Below, in pieces: positions 54,460 through 63,218 of a stretch of 64,000 bases of DNA; position 1 is the stretch's first letter; each line of letters starts with the position of its first letter. The stretch is from Nostoc sp. ATCC 53789 (GTDB lineage Bacteria; Cyanobacteriota; Cyanobacteriia; Cyanobacteriales; Nostocaceae). Below the pieces are notes generated by a model that was not told the origin of the DNA, ran no database searches, and worked only from the letters and a program-made list of their open reading frames with translations. The stretch spans positions 2,046,001 to 2,110,000 of the forward strand of contig NZ_CP046703.1 in the NCBI RefSeq assembly GCF_009873495.1, given 5' to 3'. The position numbers were made by a program, and so were the translations under genes.

Positions 54460-56178
54460 TCACAACAAACTAAGGTTAGGTGTAGCTGTAGTTTTAGCCT
54501 GGTAAGCCTTTTTGACACCAACCCAGTTACTAGCGATGGGCATTCGCCAACCAGTTCCAAAGGCGCGATCGGTGATTTTTAATCCCGGCGGTGCTTGTCG
54601 CCGTTTAAATTCAGCCCGCGCCACCATTTGAATTACTCTGTCTACAATCACCGCATCGTGACCGGCTGCAACAATCTGTACTGCTGATTGGTGGTTGTGA
54701 ACCAGGCGTTGTAAAATATCGTCCAAAATTTCGTAAGGCGGTAGAGAGTCTTGATCCACTTGGCCTGGTTTGAGTTCAGCGCTGGGTGCTTTAGTCAAGA
54801 CGTTTTGCGGGATGATTTCATTATTGCGATTTAACCAATGACAAAGTGAATACACACGAGTTTTAGGAACATCTGCAATTACCGCTAACCCGCCATTCAT
54901 ATCGCCGTAAAGAGTACAGTAACCCACAGCCATTTCTGACTTGTTACCGGTAGATAAAAGCAGATAGCCAAATTTATTAGCGATCGCCATTAATAAATTA
55001 CCGCGAATCCGCGATTGGATATTCTCTTCAGCCAATCCAAACTCAGTACCCGCAAACAAATCACCCAAAGTTTGATCGAAGCCTTGCATTAACTCGCCAA
55101 TTGGTAAAAGATTAGTCTTAATCCCCAAATTTTCGGCTAATGCCAAAGCATCACTGATGGAATGCTCCGAACTGTAAGGGGAAGGCATGAGAACACCGAG
55201 GACATTTTCTTTACCAAGTGCGGTAGTTGCGATCGCAGCTACTATTGCCGAGTCAATTCCGCCACTTAAACCCAAGACTACTTTAGAAAAGCGACACTTC
55301 CGAGCATAATCTCGCACTCCTAAAACCAAAGCTTGCCAAATTTCTTCATCTTCTGATTCATAGACAGGTGCTACAGAACCCAATAGTAAATCGCTTTGTA
55401 CCTCATCAAATTCAATTACCATTAAATCGGTATCAAAGCCACGGGCGCGAGACATAATTTCACCTTGACGATTCAAGGCAAAACTACACCCATCAAAAAT
55501 TAGATCGTCATTTCCACCAACCTGGTTAGCATAAATAATCGGTTGTTGAAAACGCACTGCACTATGACTGAGCATTGTTTCTCGAAACTGTTGCTTGCCG
55601 ACAGTGTAGGGTGAAGCAGACAAATTGACAATCAAATCTACACCCAAAATTGCTAAGTCAGCAATTGGATTTACTGCATAACTCCGTTTGCCCCAAAATT
55701 CCTCATCGTTCCATAAATCTTCGCAAATAGTTACGCCAATATCGATATTATCTAATGTGAAATAATTAGCTTGTAAACCTGGTTCAAAATAGCGACGTTC
55801 ATCAAATACATCATAAGTAGGCAAAAGTCGCTTGTGAAAAACTTGCTGTACTTTGCCATTCTCTAACAAAGCCATGCTGTTAAATAAGGTTTTACCGCCA
55901 CTAATATATGCATTGGGGTTCGGTTCAACAGTTCCTACCAACACAGCTAAATTTGGTGGTAAATCTTGAGCCAAGTTTTGTAAAGTAATGCCCATCGCTT
56001 CCACAAAACTAGGATTTAGTAATAAATCTCGTGGTGGATAGCCACATAAAGAAAGTTCTGGTGTCAACAACAAACGCGCACCGCTAGATGCTGCGCGTTG
56101 TGCCGCCTCTAGGATTTTTTGGGCATTTAAAAGCAAATCACCAATAGTAGGATTAATTTGAGCGATCGCAATTTTCAT
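54460..56178 (-). CDS. nadE: Glutamine-dependent NAD synthetase
   Basis: About 572 residues (576 if the ATG at 56190 is used); I choose MKIAIAQINPTIGDL because family members start there, though no ribosome site separates the two. The N-terminal nitrilase-type glutaminase has its Glu in LLTPELSLCGYPP, Lys in FHKRLLPTYDVFDE and Cys in VTICEDLWND. The C-terminal synthetase has the ATP-pyrophosphatase motif LGLSGGIDSAIVAAI. It amidates nicotinic-acid adenine dinucleotide to NAD, the last step of NAD synthesis. It lies downstream of the pncB-nadD-nrtR genes on the same strand, beyond a 480-bp spacer with a mobile element. Confidence 0.95.
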   Translation of the reverse strand: MKIAIAQINPTIGDLLLNAQKILEAAQRAASSGARLLLTPELSLCGYPPRDLLLNPSFVEAMGITLQNLAQDLPPNLAVLVGTVEPNPNAYISGGKTLFNSMALLENGKVQQVFHKRLLPTYDVFDERRYFEPGLQANYFTLDNIDIGVTICEDLWNDEEFWGKRSYAVNPIADLAILGVDLIVNLSASPYTVGKQQFRETMLSHSAVRFQQPIIYANQVGGNDDLIFDGCSFALNRQGEIMSRARGFDTDLMVIEFDEVQSDLLLGSVAPVYESEDEEIWQALVLGVRDYARKCRFSKVVLGLSGGIDSAIVAAIATTALGKENVLGVLMPSPYSSEHSISDALALAENLGIKTNLLPIGELMQGFDQTLGDLFAGTEFGLAEENIQSRIRGNLLMAIANKFGYLLLSTGNKSEMAVGYCTLYGDMNGGLAVIADVPKTRVYSLCHWLNRNNEIIPQNVLTKAPSAELKPGQVDQDSLPPYEILDDILQRLVHNHQSAVQIVAAGHDAVIVDRVIQMVARAEFKRRQAPPGLKITDRAFGTGWRMPIASNWVGVKKAYQAKTTATPNLSLL

Positions 56179-56313
56179 ATTATTTGTCATTAGTCACTTG
56201 TACTGAGCGAAGCCGTTGGCGTAGCCTCTCGTTAGAGAAGTATTGGTCATTTGTCATTTGTCAAGAGTCACTTATGACTTATGACTTTGTAATACGGTTC
56301 GGTTAATTTTGAA

Positions 56314-56614
56314 GATCCCCCCAACCCCCCTTAAAAAGCAGGGCTGATTCATTCCCTAAAGAGCTTTAAAAATCAAGGGTTCTAGCGATTAAAAATTAGT
56401 TATTTTGTTACTAGCGTGTCGATTAAATCAACTATTTGACTGATATTTCAGTGCTTAAATGTTCATCTCTTTGTCACGCTTACTTAGAATTTTCTCGCTA
56501 ACCATCTTGACAAATCCTGTTTGAAATGGAATGAATCAGCCCTGCCCTTAAAAAGAGGGCCTTATAACCCTCTTCCACCCCCTTTTTAAGGGGGTCGCCG
56601 CAGGCGGGGGGATC
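56314..56614. repeat. GATCCCCC-type palindromic repeat split by a 208-bp element
   Basis: Left part GATCCCCCCAACCCCCC (56314-56330) and right part to GGGGGGATC (56614), with a small TCGCCGCAGGCG insertion in the right arm. Same repeat class as 1382-1458 and 28257-28549. Confidence 0.65.
56338..56545. mobile_element. 208-bp non-autonomous element, copy 2, with 9-bp target duplication
   Basis: Perfect terminal inverted repeats GCAGGGCTGATTCATTCC; direct repeat CCTTAAAAA at 56329-56337 and 56546-56554. It is the same length as the copy at 28316-28523 and shares CTTGACAAA near the right end. The target is again the CTTAAAAA part of a GATCCCCC palindrome. Confidence 0.88.
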
Positions 56615-56660
56615 TTAACCGAAAGGTATTGCAGGAATTTGGACTCTGTAAAGTGATTGG

Positions 56661-57407
56661 TTAAATAAACACCAAGGGTTTATCTTTTAAGGGAGCAAAA
56701 GCTTCCGCGTCAAACTTATACAAACTAGCCGGACGACCAGCACCCCGTGATACCTTAATTCCGGTATCGCATAAAAAACCTAACTTGAGTAGACGCGCCC
56801 GAAAATTAGAATAATCGGAAAAGTTATCACCTAAAACTGTGGCGTATAACTGATATAAATCATTCAAGGTGAACATTTCTGGTAAGACTTCAAAGGCCAC
56901 CGGGCTATACTCTAATTTATTTCGCAATCGCCTGTGTCCATAAGCCAGAATTTCATTATGGTCAAAAGCTAATTGCGGCACTTGTTTTACTGGATACCAA
57001 GCTATGCCAGTCATGCGATCGGCAATTAATTCGGCTTCTTCAAATCGCACTAGGGCAAAGTAACTAACTGATAGATAACGCACACCATAACTATCAGTTG
57101 CTTCCCGTGGATCGCGATTCGGCCCGCCAAAAGTATACAGTTGTTCTAAATAGAGATTGTTGACCTTAATTTTCTCTGCCATAATGCGATAGGCGGCATC
57201 CTCTAAAGACTCTCCGGGACGTACCAAAGTACCAGGAAGACTCCAATGATTTAAAAATGGTTCTTGCTGTCGCATTACGAGTAGAACTAACAGCCGATTT
57301 TGTACAGTATCTACAGAAAAAATTACATTATCAACACCAACCTTGAAATCGGCCAAAGGTTGTTGGTTTAACGGAGTTGGTATCTTTTTTTGTGAACGTC
57401 CTGGCAT
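56661..57407 (-). CDS. nrtR: NrtR-like NAD-responsive regulator with degenerate Nudix box
   Basis: 248 residues: a Nudix fold (about 20-160) and a C-terminal winged helix (about 170-245, FRARLLKLGFLCDTGIKVSR). NrtR regulators repress NAD synthesis genes and are released by ADP-ribose. The Nudix helix reads LPGTLVRPGESLEDAAYRIM then AEKIKV: the second Gly of the box is Thr, and the RE and EE catalytic pairs are RI and EK, so hydrolysis is probably lost while ligand binding may remain, as in other NrtRs. It overlaps nadD by 40 bp and sits downstream of pncB. Start ATG 57407. Confidence 0.85.
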   Translation of the reverse strand: MPGRSQKKIPTPLNQQPLADFKVGVDNVIFSVDTVQNRLLVLLVMRQQEPFLNHWSLPGTLVRPGESLEDAAYRIMAEKIKVNNLYLEQLYTFGGPNRDPREATDSYGVRYLSVSYFALVRFEEAELIADRMTGIAWYPVKQVPQLAFDHNEILAYGHRRLRNKLEYSPVAFEVLPEMFTLNDLYQLYATVLGDNFSDYSNFRARLLKLGFLCDTGIKVSRGAGRPASLYKFDAEAFAPLKDKPLVFI

Positions 57408-57967
57408 TCGTACAAATGCTCTCGATTAATATAGGCAACTACAGGGGCTGTGAGGGCTTGAGAATCTCCATGTTCGCGGTACGCTGTTGAGGAAACATCT
57501 AGACCGGTCAGACTAGCGATCGCAATTTTCCCTCCCAGCTTTTGCACTACCTCTGAACTAGACTCATCTATTACATATCCGGGTCGCGGTACAATAAGCA
57601 GTTGCACTTGCTGTAACAAATCTTCAATGCGATACCAACGTGGTAGCTGACTCAGTAAATCTGAACCAATAATCAACGTCAATTCAGCGTCTTCACCCCA
57701 GACAACCTTCGCTTTTTCAACTGTTTCCAGTGTTCTGAAGCTACTTAATTCTTGTTCCAAAGCAATATTGTGCCTTGGCGCGTCTATATCCGCAATCAAT
57801 AGTCGCAACATTGCCGCCCGATGTTCTAAGGGTGTTTGATGAGACTTAAACGGATTATCCGCCGCCCAAACCGCTACCCAATCATAACGCTCAGACAACC
57901 AACTCAGAATTTTTTGATGTCCCGCAGTTGGTGGATCGGCACTAGTACCAAACAAAGCAACTCTCAT
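57368..57967 (-). CDS. nadD: Nicotinate-nucleotide adenylyltransferase
   Basis: 199 residues. The nucleotidyltransferase motifs are FGTSADPPTAGHQKIL (a TxGH variant of the HxGH motif, about residues 6-18) and GLDVSSTAYREHG (the SSTxxR motif near the C terminus). It adenylates nicotinate mononucleotide with ATP. The last 40 bases overlap nrtR. It lies between pncB, 146 bp upstream, and nrtR, in a probable NAD operon. The spacer between pncB and nadD carries dispersed-repeat fragments, so a separate promoter is possible. Confidence 0.93.
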   Translation of the reverse strand: MRVALFGTSADPPTAGHQKILSWLSERYDWVAVWAADNPFKSHQTPLEHRAAMLRLLIADIDAPRHNIALEQELSSFRTLETVEKAKVVWGEDAELTLIIGSDLLSQLPRWYRIEDLLQQVQLLIVPRPGYVIDESSSEVVQKLGGKIAIASLTGLDVSSTAYREHGDSQALTAPVVAYINREHLYECQDVHKKRYQLR

Positions 57968-58113
57968 AATAATTCGTAATACTTCGGCTACGCTCAGTAC
58001 AAGTTCGTAATTAAGACAGACTGAAAGAGTACTTCTTACCTCTGTGTTGCGCCAGGTGCTTCAAGTCGGGGAACCCGCCCAACGCACTGGCTTCTCTGTG
58101 CCTCTGCGGTAGC

Positions 58114-59523
58114 CTACGGCAAGCCGCTGGTGCGTCTACGTTTCTTAGTCTCTTCAGTCAACACCCGTAACCCCTCAGAAATTTCCACTTCTACAGCCAC
58201 CGGATGATCCAAAAGCCGTGTTTGTTGTGGCAAACTGGCAACTGATGCGGCGGTACGTTGACGAATTGTTGCCAAAGACTCTAACGGTTGCACCCGTTGA
58301 CCCTCCTGCACTACCAATTGCAACAAAGGTTCTTCGTCCAAAGGAATTTCACCTAAGAGTCCCAACCTGTCTGCTTTTACCTTACCTCCCGAAAACGAAC
58401 GAAAAATCTGCTTGCGCCCTGGATAAGTAACTTTACCACTTGACTGCTTCATCACTGGGATACCATCGATGTCTACAAGTTTATAGACTCCATTTACAGG
58501 CAAACCTGTAACTAATCTGGTTCCCAATCCGTAACCATCGATTTCGGCCCCAGCAGCTTTTAATCTGGCAATTTCCCACTCATCCAAGTCGCCACTGGCA
58601 AAAATTGGCACACCGGGAAGGAGCGATCGCACCTGCTTTGATAAGGTAACTAAATCTCCTGAGTCTAATCTCACTCCTGTCAATTGCATTTCCCCGGAAT
58701 TTACTTTTTCGGACAAGCGCTGGGCAGCAGCAACGGTATCGTAAGTATCAATCAGCAATGGCGCACCCGGAAAATATCGATGAAATGCACTAAAAGCTTG
58801 TTCTTCAGTGCCTTCTATTGCTGACAATGCCATCACCAGGGCGTGCGCCATCGTACCACTTGGCTGTTGTCCCAGTTGTAGCGCTGCTAACACATTAGAG
58901 GTGGAATCTAACCCACCCGCCAAGGCTGCCCGTGCCGCCCACAAAGACCCTTGGGGACTAAATGCCCGTCTTGTGCCAAATTCTAAAAGTGTTGCTGATT
59001 CCCCCGCCACATCCCGCAACCGTGCTGCTTTTGTGGCAATCAAAGTCTGGTAATTAATCGTATTTAAAAGGTAAGTTTCTACTAATTGCGCTTGCCAAAG
59101 GGGTGCTTCCACCCGCAACAGTGGTTGATTGGCAAATACAGCCGTCCCTTCTGGTACTGCCCAAACATCACCAGTAAATTTCCCCTCAGCTAAAAGTGAC
59201 CAAAAGCGATCGCTAGCATGAGCAAAAATTCCCGTTGCCTTTAATGCCGCAATTTGCGCGGAACTAAAGCGGATTTTGGCTAAATATTCCAATGCCTGCG
59301 TCAGCCCCATTGCAATTAAATAACCAAAACCCTCTGGCAATCGTCTGACAGACAATTCAAAGCTTGCCCGTCGTTGTTCTATACCTTCGCCTGTGTAACA
59401 AGCTGCCATCGTCAATTGGTAAAGATCGGTCAGCAAGCTGTAGTCATCAGCCGAGAAGTTTAGTTCCTGGTTCTGCTGGCTTTGCTGTTTATATACATAG
59501 TCCAAATCTGGCAAAGTTGTCAT
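58114..59523 (-). CDS. pncB: Nicotinate phosphoribosyltransferase
   Basis: 469 residues. It makes nicotinate mononucleotide from nicotinate and PRPP in the Preiss-Handler salvage route. Landmarks are DYSLLTDLYQLTMAACYTGEG (N-terminal), LLEFGTRRAFSPQGSLWAAR, VRLDSGDLVTLSKQVR and FASGDLDEW, in the order of this family. The start is the ATG at 59523. A perfect 29-bp palindrome lies 29 bp upstream, a likely regulator site. It heads the pncB-nadD-nrtR block. Confidence 0.95.
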   Translation of the reverse strand: MTTLPDLDYVYKQQSQQNQELNFSADDYSLLTDLYQLTMAACYTGEGIEQRRASFELSVRRLPEGFGYLIAMGLTQALEYLAKIRFSSAQIAALKATGIFAHASDRFWSLLAEGKFTGDVWAVPEGTAVFANQPLLRVEAPLWQAQLVETYLLNTINYQTLIATKAARLRDVAGESATLLEFGTRRAFSPQGSLWAARAALAGGLDSTSNVLAALQLGQQPSGTMAHALVMALSAIEGTEEQAFSAFHRYFPGAPLLIDTYDTVAAAQRLSEKVNSGEMQLTGVRLDSGDLVTLSKQVRSLLPGVPIFASGDLDEWEIARLKAAGAEIDGYGLGTRLVTGLPVNGVYKLVDIDGIPVMKQSSGKVTYPGRKQIFRSFSGGKVKADRLGLLGEIPLDEEPLLQLVVQEGQRVQPLESLATIRQRTAASVASLPQQTRLLDHPVAVEVEISEGLRVLTEETKKRRRTSGLP

Positions 59524-59551
59524 GCAAGAGATTCCTTACAAGCTGCTTCTT

Positions 59552-59580
59552 TTATTTATGGTAATATTTACCATAAATAA
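59552..59580. promoter_or_regulatory. Perfect 29-bp palindrome upstream of pncB, candidate NrtR operator
   Basis: TTATTTATGGTAA, TAT spacer, TTACCATAAATAA: perfect 13-bp arms. Its centre is about 43 bp before the pncB ATG, in the promoter or leader region. The site is long and regular, as regulator-dimer sites are; the regulator gene is in the same block. The surrounding 59524-59975 spacer is AT-rich with no other gene seen. Confidence 0.7.
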
Positions 59581-59975
59581 TGTCAACTACCGTTCAGGAT
59601 ATTTCATGAGATTGCTGTGTAACAGTAGATTTATATGTAAATTTATACTAGCTTTATAAAATACTTAATATTTTTTAATAGTAAAAGCTAGCAATAATGT
59701 TAATGTTACAATCGGCTAACGAAAGAAAATAATATCCTCTCAAGGCAAGTTTGTTTGCCAGCCTATTTTCCAGACAGGATTTGGAAAAATAGATAAGTTT
59801 CAATTAGAATCAAAGAGAAACGTTTAACTTTTTGACTAACTAAAGTATTGCGAAGTTATCTGAATAAACATTGCATATATTCTCAATATATTGAGAAGTA
59901 GAGCCAGCGAAGAATATTGGTATTAGAGTATAGGTAGCACAATTAAAGCGACTCAAAAATAAGGAGTCCAATATT

Positions 59976-60128
59976 ATGGGTATTTCCAAAATCCTTGGTA
60001 ATATAACTCGGTATATTTCTGAAGCTGCAATGCGGATCTTTGGCCCTAATGATGATGCTTATCCTACTATTGGGGTACAACCTTTTACAGGTGAGCCTTA
60101 TGATAAAAAACATACAGATGATACCTAG
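59976..60128 (+). CDS. Small 50-residue protein of unknown function
   Basis: ATG at 59976 with AAGGAG nine bases upstream and a stop (TAG) at 60126. Residues include MGISKILGNITRYISEAAMR and IFGPNDDAYPTIGVQPFTGE, a short amphipathic helix followed by a Pro/Gly-rich tail. The strong ribosome site and the well-defined frame argue for a real gene, although it is shorter than usual gene-calling cut-offs. I do not know its function; it resembles small stress-induced proteins I recall from Nostoc, which is not evidence. The opposite-strand ORF at 59943-60146 is a shadow. Confidence 0.65.
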   Translation: MGISKILGNITRYISEAAMRIFGPNDDAYPTIGVQPFTGEPYDKKHTDDT

Positions 60129-60496
60129 TAAGTACTGATATAGCATTGATAAAGAATACAGGAGTCAAAATTCATAATTCAGCTTGGGCAGTGAGTTGGA
60201 GATTGAGATCAACCATATAATTGAAAACCACTCGATTGTGGATTTAGCTCCGTACTTAAACCCTTTTATTCAAAAGTAGTGGCGTATTGCAATACGCCAC
60301 TATACTAATTCATTCTGCATTCTGGCTCCTGACGAATAGACATTTTGCAAAAATCATAAAATATCTGCATTTTTTTAAGCCGCTCAAAGTGGCAGTTCGG
60401 TCGCTAGCATTTGCTCCTGTAATTCACGCGCACGCGCCCGATCAAGTTGTCCGCGAAACAGTGATTTAATTTCAGCAGGTGGAGTACAATCAAAAC
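60129..60496. other. Gene-free spacer before the small membrane protein gene
   Basis: 368 bp; contains AGTGGCGTATTGCAATACGCCACT (a perfect palindrome across about 60270-60293, given here as its two halves AGTGGCGTATTG and CAATACGCCACT). No gene supported. Confidence 0.5.
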
Positions 60497-60928
60497 ATGG
60501 ATACTCCAATCATTGTGGCTCTCTTCGGACTCGCCGGTTCGGTTATCGCAGTCGCCGGTTCAATCGCAGTCGCCCTTCTAAACCACCACTTGCAGACCAG
60601 AGTCAAAGGGCAAGAAGACAAGATTGCAAAGCTCTATGCGCTCTCTATGTCTGAGGATGCGTTTTATCAACTGAAGAAACTCGCCACTGGTGCATTTGGA
60701 GCTTTTTGGATCGATCCAGAGTTGAGGGTCGGTTTATCGCTGGAACTAAACTATTTCAAAATCCTCGGTTACATCAAATTCGATCAAAATCCAAGAGTCG
60801 TAGATATACGGGATCTTCCTAAAGGCGATCATCCCAATGACGATCTTTCTAATTACATAAGCGTTACACCACAAGGTCGCGCATTCATTGTCCTCCGAGA
60901 GCAAGCTGTTAGGAACCCCTCATTTTAA
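60497..60928 (+). CDS. Small membrane-anchored protein of unknown function
   Basis: 143 residues from the ATG at 60497 (MDTPIIVALFGLAG), with GGTGGAG about 12 bp upstream; a GTG at 60479 is an alternative. One N-terminal membrane helix (about 5-28) is followed by a short coiled stretch (NHHLQTRVKGQEDKIAKLYA) and a soluble region whose end (NYISVTPQGRAFIVLREQAV) looks like a winged-helix or similar wing. No known function. It lies just upstream of a group of four 18-bp motifs, but a link is only positional. Confidence 0.65.
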   Translation: MDTPIIVALFGLAGSVIAVAGSIAVALLNHHLQTRVKGQEDKIAKLYALSMSEDAFYQLKKLATGAFGAFWIDPELRVGLSLELNYFKILGYIKFDQNPRVVDIRDLPKGDHPNDDLSNYISVTPQGRAFIVLREQAVRNPSF

Positions 60929-60974
60929 GAGCCTGCAATTATAAATGCTTCAACCTGCAATCAAGACAATTTTC

Positions 60975-61274
60975 AGCCAGGATTATTTGCAAATAGACTC
61001 AACGCTTTACCAAGAATGAGTTGTAAGGATTGACAGGGGGTTATCAAAAAACTTATCTTTGAATTTGATAAATTAACTTTGAATTCTTTACCAAATTTTT
61101 TGACTGGAAAACAGACAGTTTAGGGTTCGGAAAGTCTGATCAATGAGACAGTCAAGAAAACGTTCGTTTTTTTTACTTTATAGTTGCAGATAATCCTGGC
61201 TCAAACCGATGATTGCAGGTTGGTTGCATTTAATCCTGGTTGAAGCGCAATAATAGTTGCAGTTAATCCTAGTT
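60975..61274. repeat. Four copies of an 18-bp motif TTGCANWTAATCCTRGYT
   Basis: Copies at 61184-61201, 61224-61241 and 61257-61274 on the plus strand, and one at 60975-60992 on the minus strand. GATTGCAGGTTG is also shared between 60951 (reverse) and 61211. It occupies the 60929-61322 spacer; no gene seen. Confidence 0.7.
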
Positions 61275-61322
61275 TAGAAATGCCTTGATTACATGACATT
61301 TAAAAAAGTGAGTAATATCAAA

Positions 61323-61348
61323 GCGTGAGGTTTTTCTCACGCCTTTTT
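61323..61348. terminator. Hairpin terminator between the motif region and the trehalase gene
   Basis: GCGTGAG/CTCACGC stem (61323-61342) followed by CTTTTT on the plus strand; on the minus strand a short T-run follows. It is 3 bp from the trehalase stop codon (61351), so it most likely ends that transcript and may serve both sides. Confidence 0.7.
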
Positions 61349-61350
61349 AT

Positions 61351-62868
61351 TTAAACTTTTTTCCCACGGGCTGCTAGGAGTTCCAGAATCACCCCATTTG
61401 TCCAGCCGAAGCCAACTTCGTTAGAACTATATCCAAAGGAGATTTCGTCAGAAACGTTGGCAGAACAGCGTTCAACATCATATTTCTCAACTAGGGTGTT
61501 GTGACGCTCGAATTCTTTAATTACCATCGCTAGAAATTTATTGGCAATGCGATCGCCTTCTGTGTGAAACCCATAACGGTGAAGTCCCTGGACAGCAATG
61601 AACGTCAATGGTGCCCAACCGAAGGGAGCATCCCACTGGTTTCCGGTGATATGAGTACTGGTAAGAATTCCGCCTGGGGCTTCAAACAAAGAGAGATTTT
61701 CCACGACGCGCTGGGCTTGGGCTTGAGAAGAAATTCCCAGCCACAGGGGATAGAATGTGGTAGCAAATTCGTAGCAGCGCCGTTTTCCACTCTGGAAGTG
61801 ATAGTCGAAATAGAGTCCTCGTTCTTCATTCCAGAGAAATTGATCGATCCGATCGCGGCGGATATCTGCGCGATCGCGCCATTGTTTTTCTAGTTGTTCG
61901 TTCCCCAAAACAGCGTTAATTTGCGCCAAGTCTTGTTCTACCTGATACAGCAAACTGTTGAGGCACACAGGAGCGTAGTGGAGGATATCAGCACTGAAGG
62001 GGCCAAATCGGTTGGTGATATCAAAACCGGACTCGCGCATGGTGCGATCGCCCTTGTAAAATAGGTGGGTCAGTTTGTCATTTTCCCGATCGTAGTAAAG
62101 ATTAACGTCGTAATCTTCAACGTCAAAGGTTTGGTAATATTCCTTGACGCGATCATAGTGGCTTTTTCCCTCATCATCTCGCTCGGAGAACACGACTTCT
62201 GGCGCGGGGCCTTCGCCAAAGGCATAAAATCTGGATAAGCCGGTTCCAGAATTCAGATGGGGCGGTACTACCCAGTAATAGTAAAATTGTTCTAGCAGTG
62301 GTACGGTTGTCCTCAACCACTCTTCATCCTGAGTGTGTTGAAATAGCGCCAAAACCATCATGCTGAGGACGGGGGGTTGCGATCGCGACAGCATATAAGT
62401 TCGGTTGGCATTGAGGATAGTGCCGTAATGCTTCACCTGGTACAATAATTGATCTACCTGACTTTGCGCTAGATCCCATTCCTCATCATGCAAAAGTCCC
62501 AGTAATATAAAGTAGCTGTCCCAGCCATACATTTCGTTAAATCGACCACCTGGTACGACATAAGGGCCTGGTAGGTATAGTAAGCCATGCTCTTTAATCG
62601 CTTCCACTTCTGACGGCAAAGTGCGAATTTGTAGCTGTTGCATATCTTTGGGATATAGCGATCGCTCTAACACACGCTGAATGTTGGGATAATCTTCTAA
62701 GGGGGAAATGTAGACAATCCAGGGAGTGTCGGTTTTGTGGTCTAGTTTGGTATCTTTGGCAGATTGTAATAGGTGTTCGTGCGATCGCGTTAAGGTTTTC
62801 CACGTTTTTTTGATATGGAAGCGCACTTTGTTTATCTGCGTGGTACTAAGTTGTGGGGGAGTGGTCAT
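61351..62868 (-). CDS. treH: Alpha,alpha-trehalase (GH37)
   Basis: 505 residues. Both trehalase signatures are present: VPGGRFNEMYGWDSYF (about residue 105) and NQWDAPFGWAPLTF (about 425). The catalytic acid and base are expected in the GH37 Asp and Glu positions (ESGFDITNRFG, EKYDVERCSA). It splits trehalose to glucose, so it removes the desiccation and osmotic protectant made by the upstream treY. In Nostoc, treH, treY and treZ form a cluster; here treH is followed by a terminator and treY lies 350 bp upstream, across a mobile element. The start is the ATG at 62868. Confidence 0.94.
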   Translation of the reverse strand: MTTPPQLSTTQINKVRFHIKKTWKTLTRSHEHLLQSAKDTKLDHKTDTPWIVYISPLEDYPNIQRVLERSLYPKDMQQLQIRTLPSEVEAIKEHGLLYLPGPYVVPGGRFNEMYGWDSYFILLGLLHDEEWDLAQSQVDQLLYQVKHYGTILNANRTYMLSRSQPPVLSMMVLALFQHTQDEEWLRTTVPLLEQFYYYWVVPPHLNSGTGLSRFYAFGEGPAPEVVFSERDDEGKSHYDRVKEYYQTFDVEDYDVNLYYDRENDKLTHLFYKGDRTMRESGFDITNRFGPFSADILHYAPVCLNSLLYQVEQDLAQINAVLGNEQLEKQWRDRADIRRDRIDQFLWNEERGLYFDYHFQSGKRRCYEFATTFYPLWLGISSQAQAQRVVENLSLFEAPGGILTSTHITGNQWDAPFGWAPLTFIAVQGLHRYGFHTEGDRIANKFLAMVIKEFERHNTLVEKYDVERCSANVSDEISFGYSSNEVGFGWTNGVILELLAARGKKV

Positions 62869-63218
62869 AATTTAATTTGGCGGGGTGTTGAGGAGTTTTG
62901 GAGGAATTTTTTTAACGCAGAGGGACGCGGAGTTTTTACGGTATCTGGAAAACGTCTCTCCTAGAAGGCTACCGTGTACACACAAGCCTGAAATAGCTGA
63001 TTAACCAAGGTTTTACCCCACCCTAACCCTCCCCTTATAAAGGGGAGGGAACTAGATATCCGGCTTCCCCCTTTATAAGGGGGGATTGAGGGGGGTAATA
63101 GGTACTTGTGTGTACACCGTAGCCTAGAAGGAGAAAGACTTTAAATTTTCCCCCTTCCCGCGACGAGTTGGGGGTTAGGTTTTTCGTGGACTGCTGAATT
63201 GTCAGACGTAAAACAGAT
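62869..63218. other. Spacer between treY and treH holding a mobile element
   Basis: 350 bp; contains the 154-bp element and its palindromic target. The treH promoter should lie here or upstream of treY. Confidence 0.5.
62969..63122. mobile_element. 154-bp non-autonomous element, copy B, with 9-bp target duplication
   Basis: The ends CTACCGTGTACACACAAG and the complement of CTACGGTGTACACACAAG; direct repeat CCTAGAAGG at 62960-62968 and 63123-63131. Same length and inner palindrome (CCCCTTATAAAGGGGAGGG) as copy A at 42899. It is inserted in the treY-treH spacer, in a CTCTCC...GGAGA palindromic repeat. Confidence 0.88.

Noticed and set aside
60975-61274. Possible CRISPR remnant or iteron origin
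   Set aside because: Only four imperfect 18-bp motifs at uneven spacing (40 and 33 bp, one inverted), and no replication or cas gene nearby.
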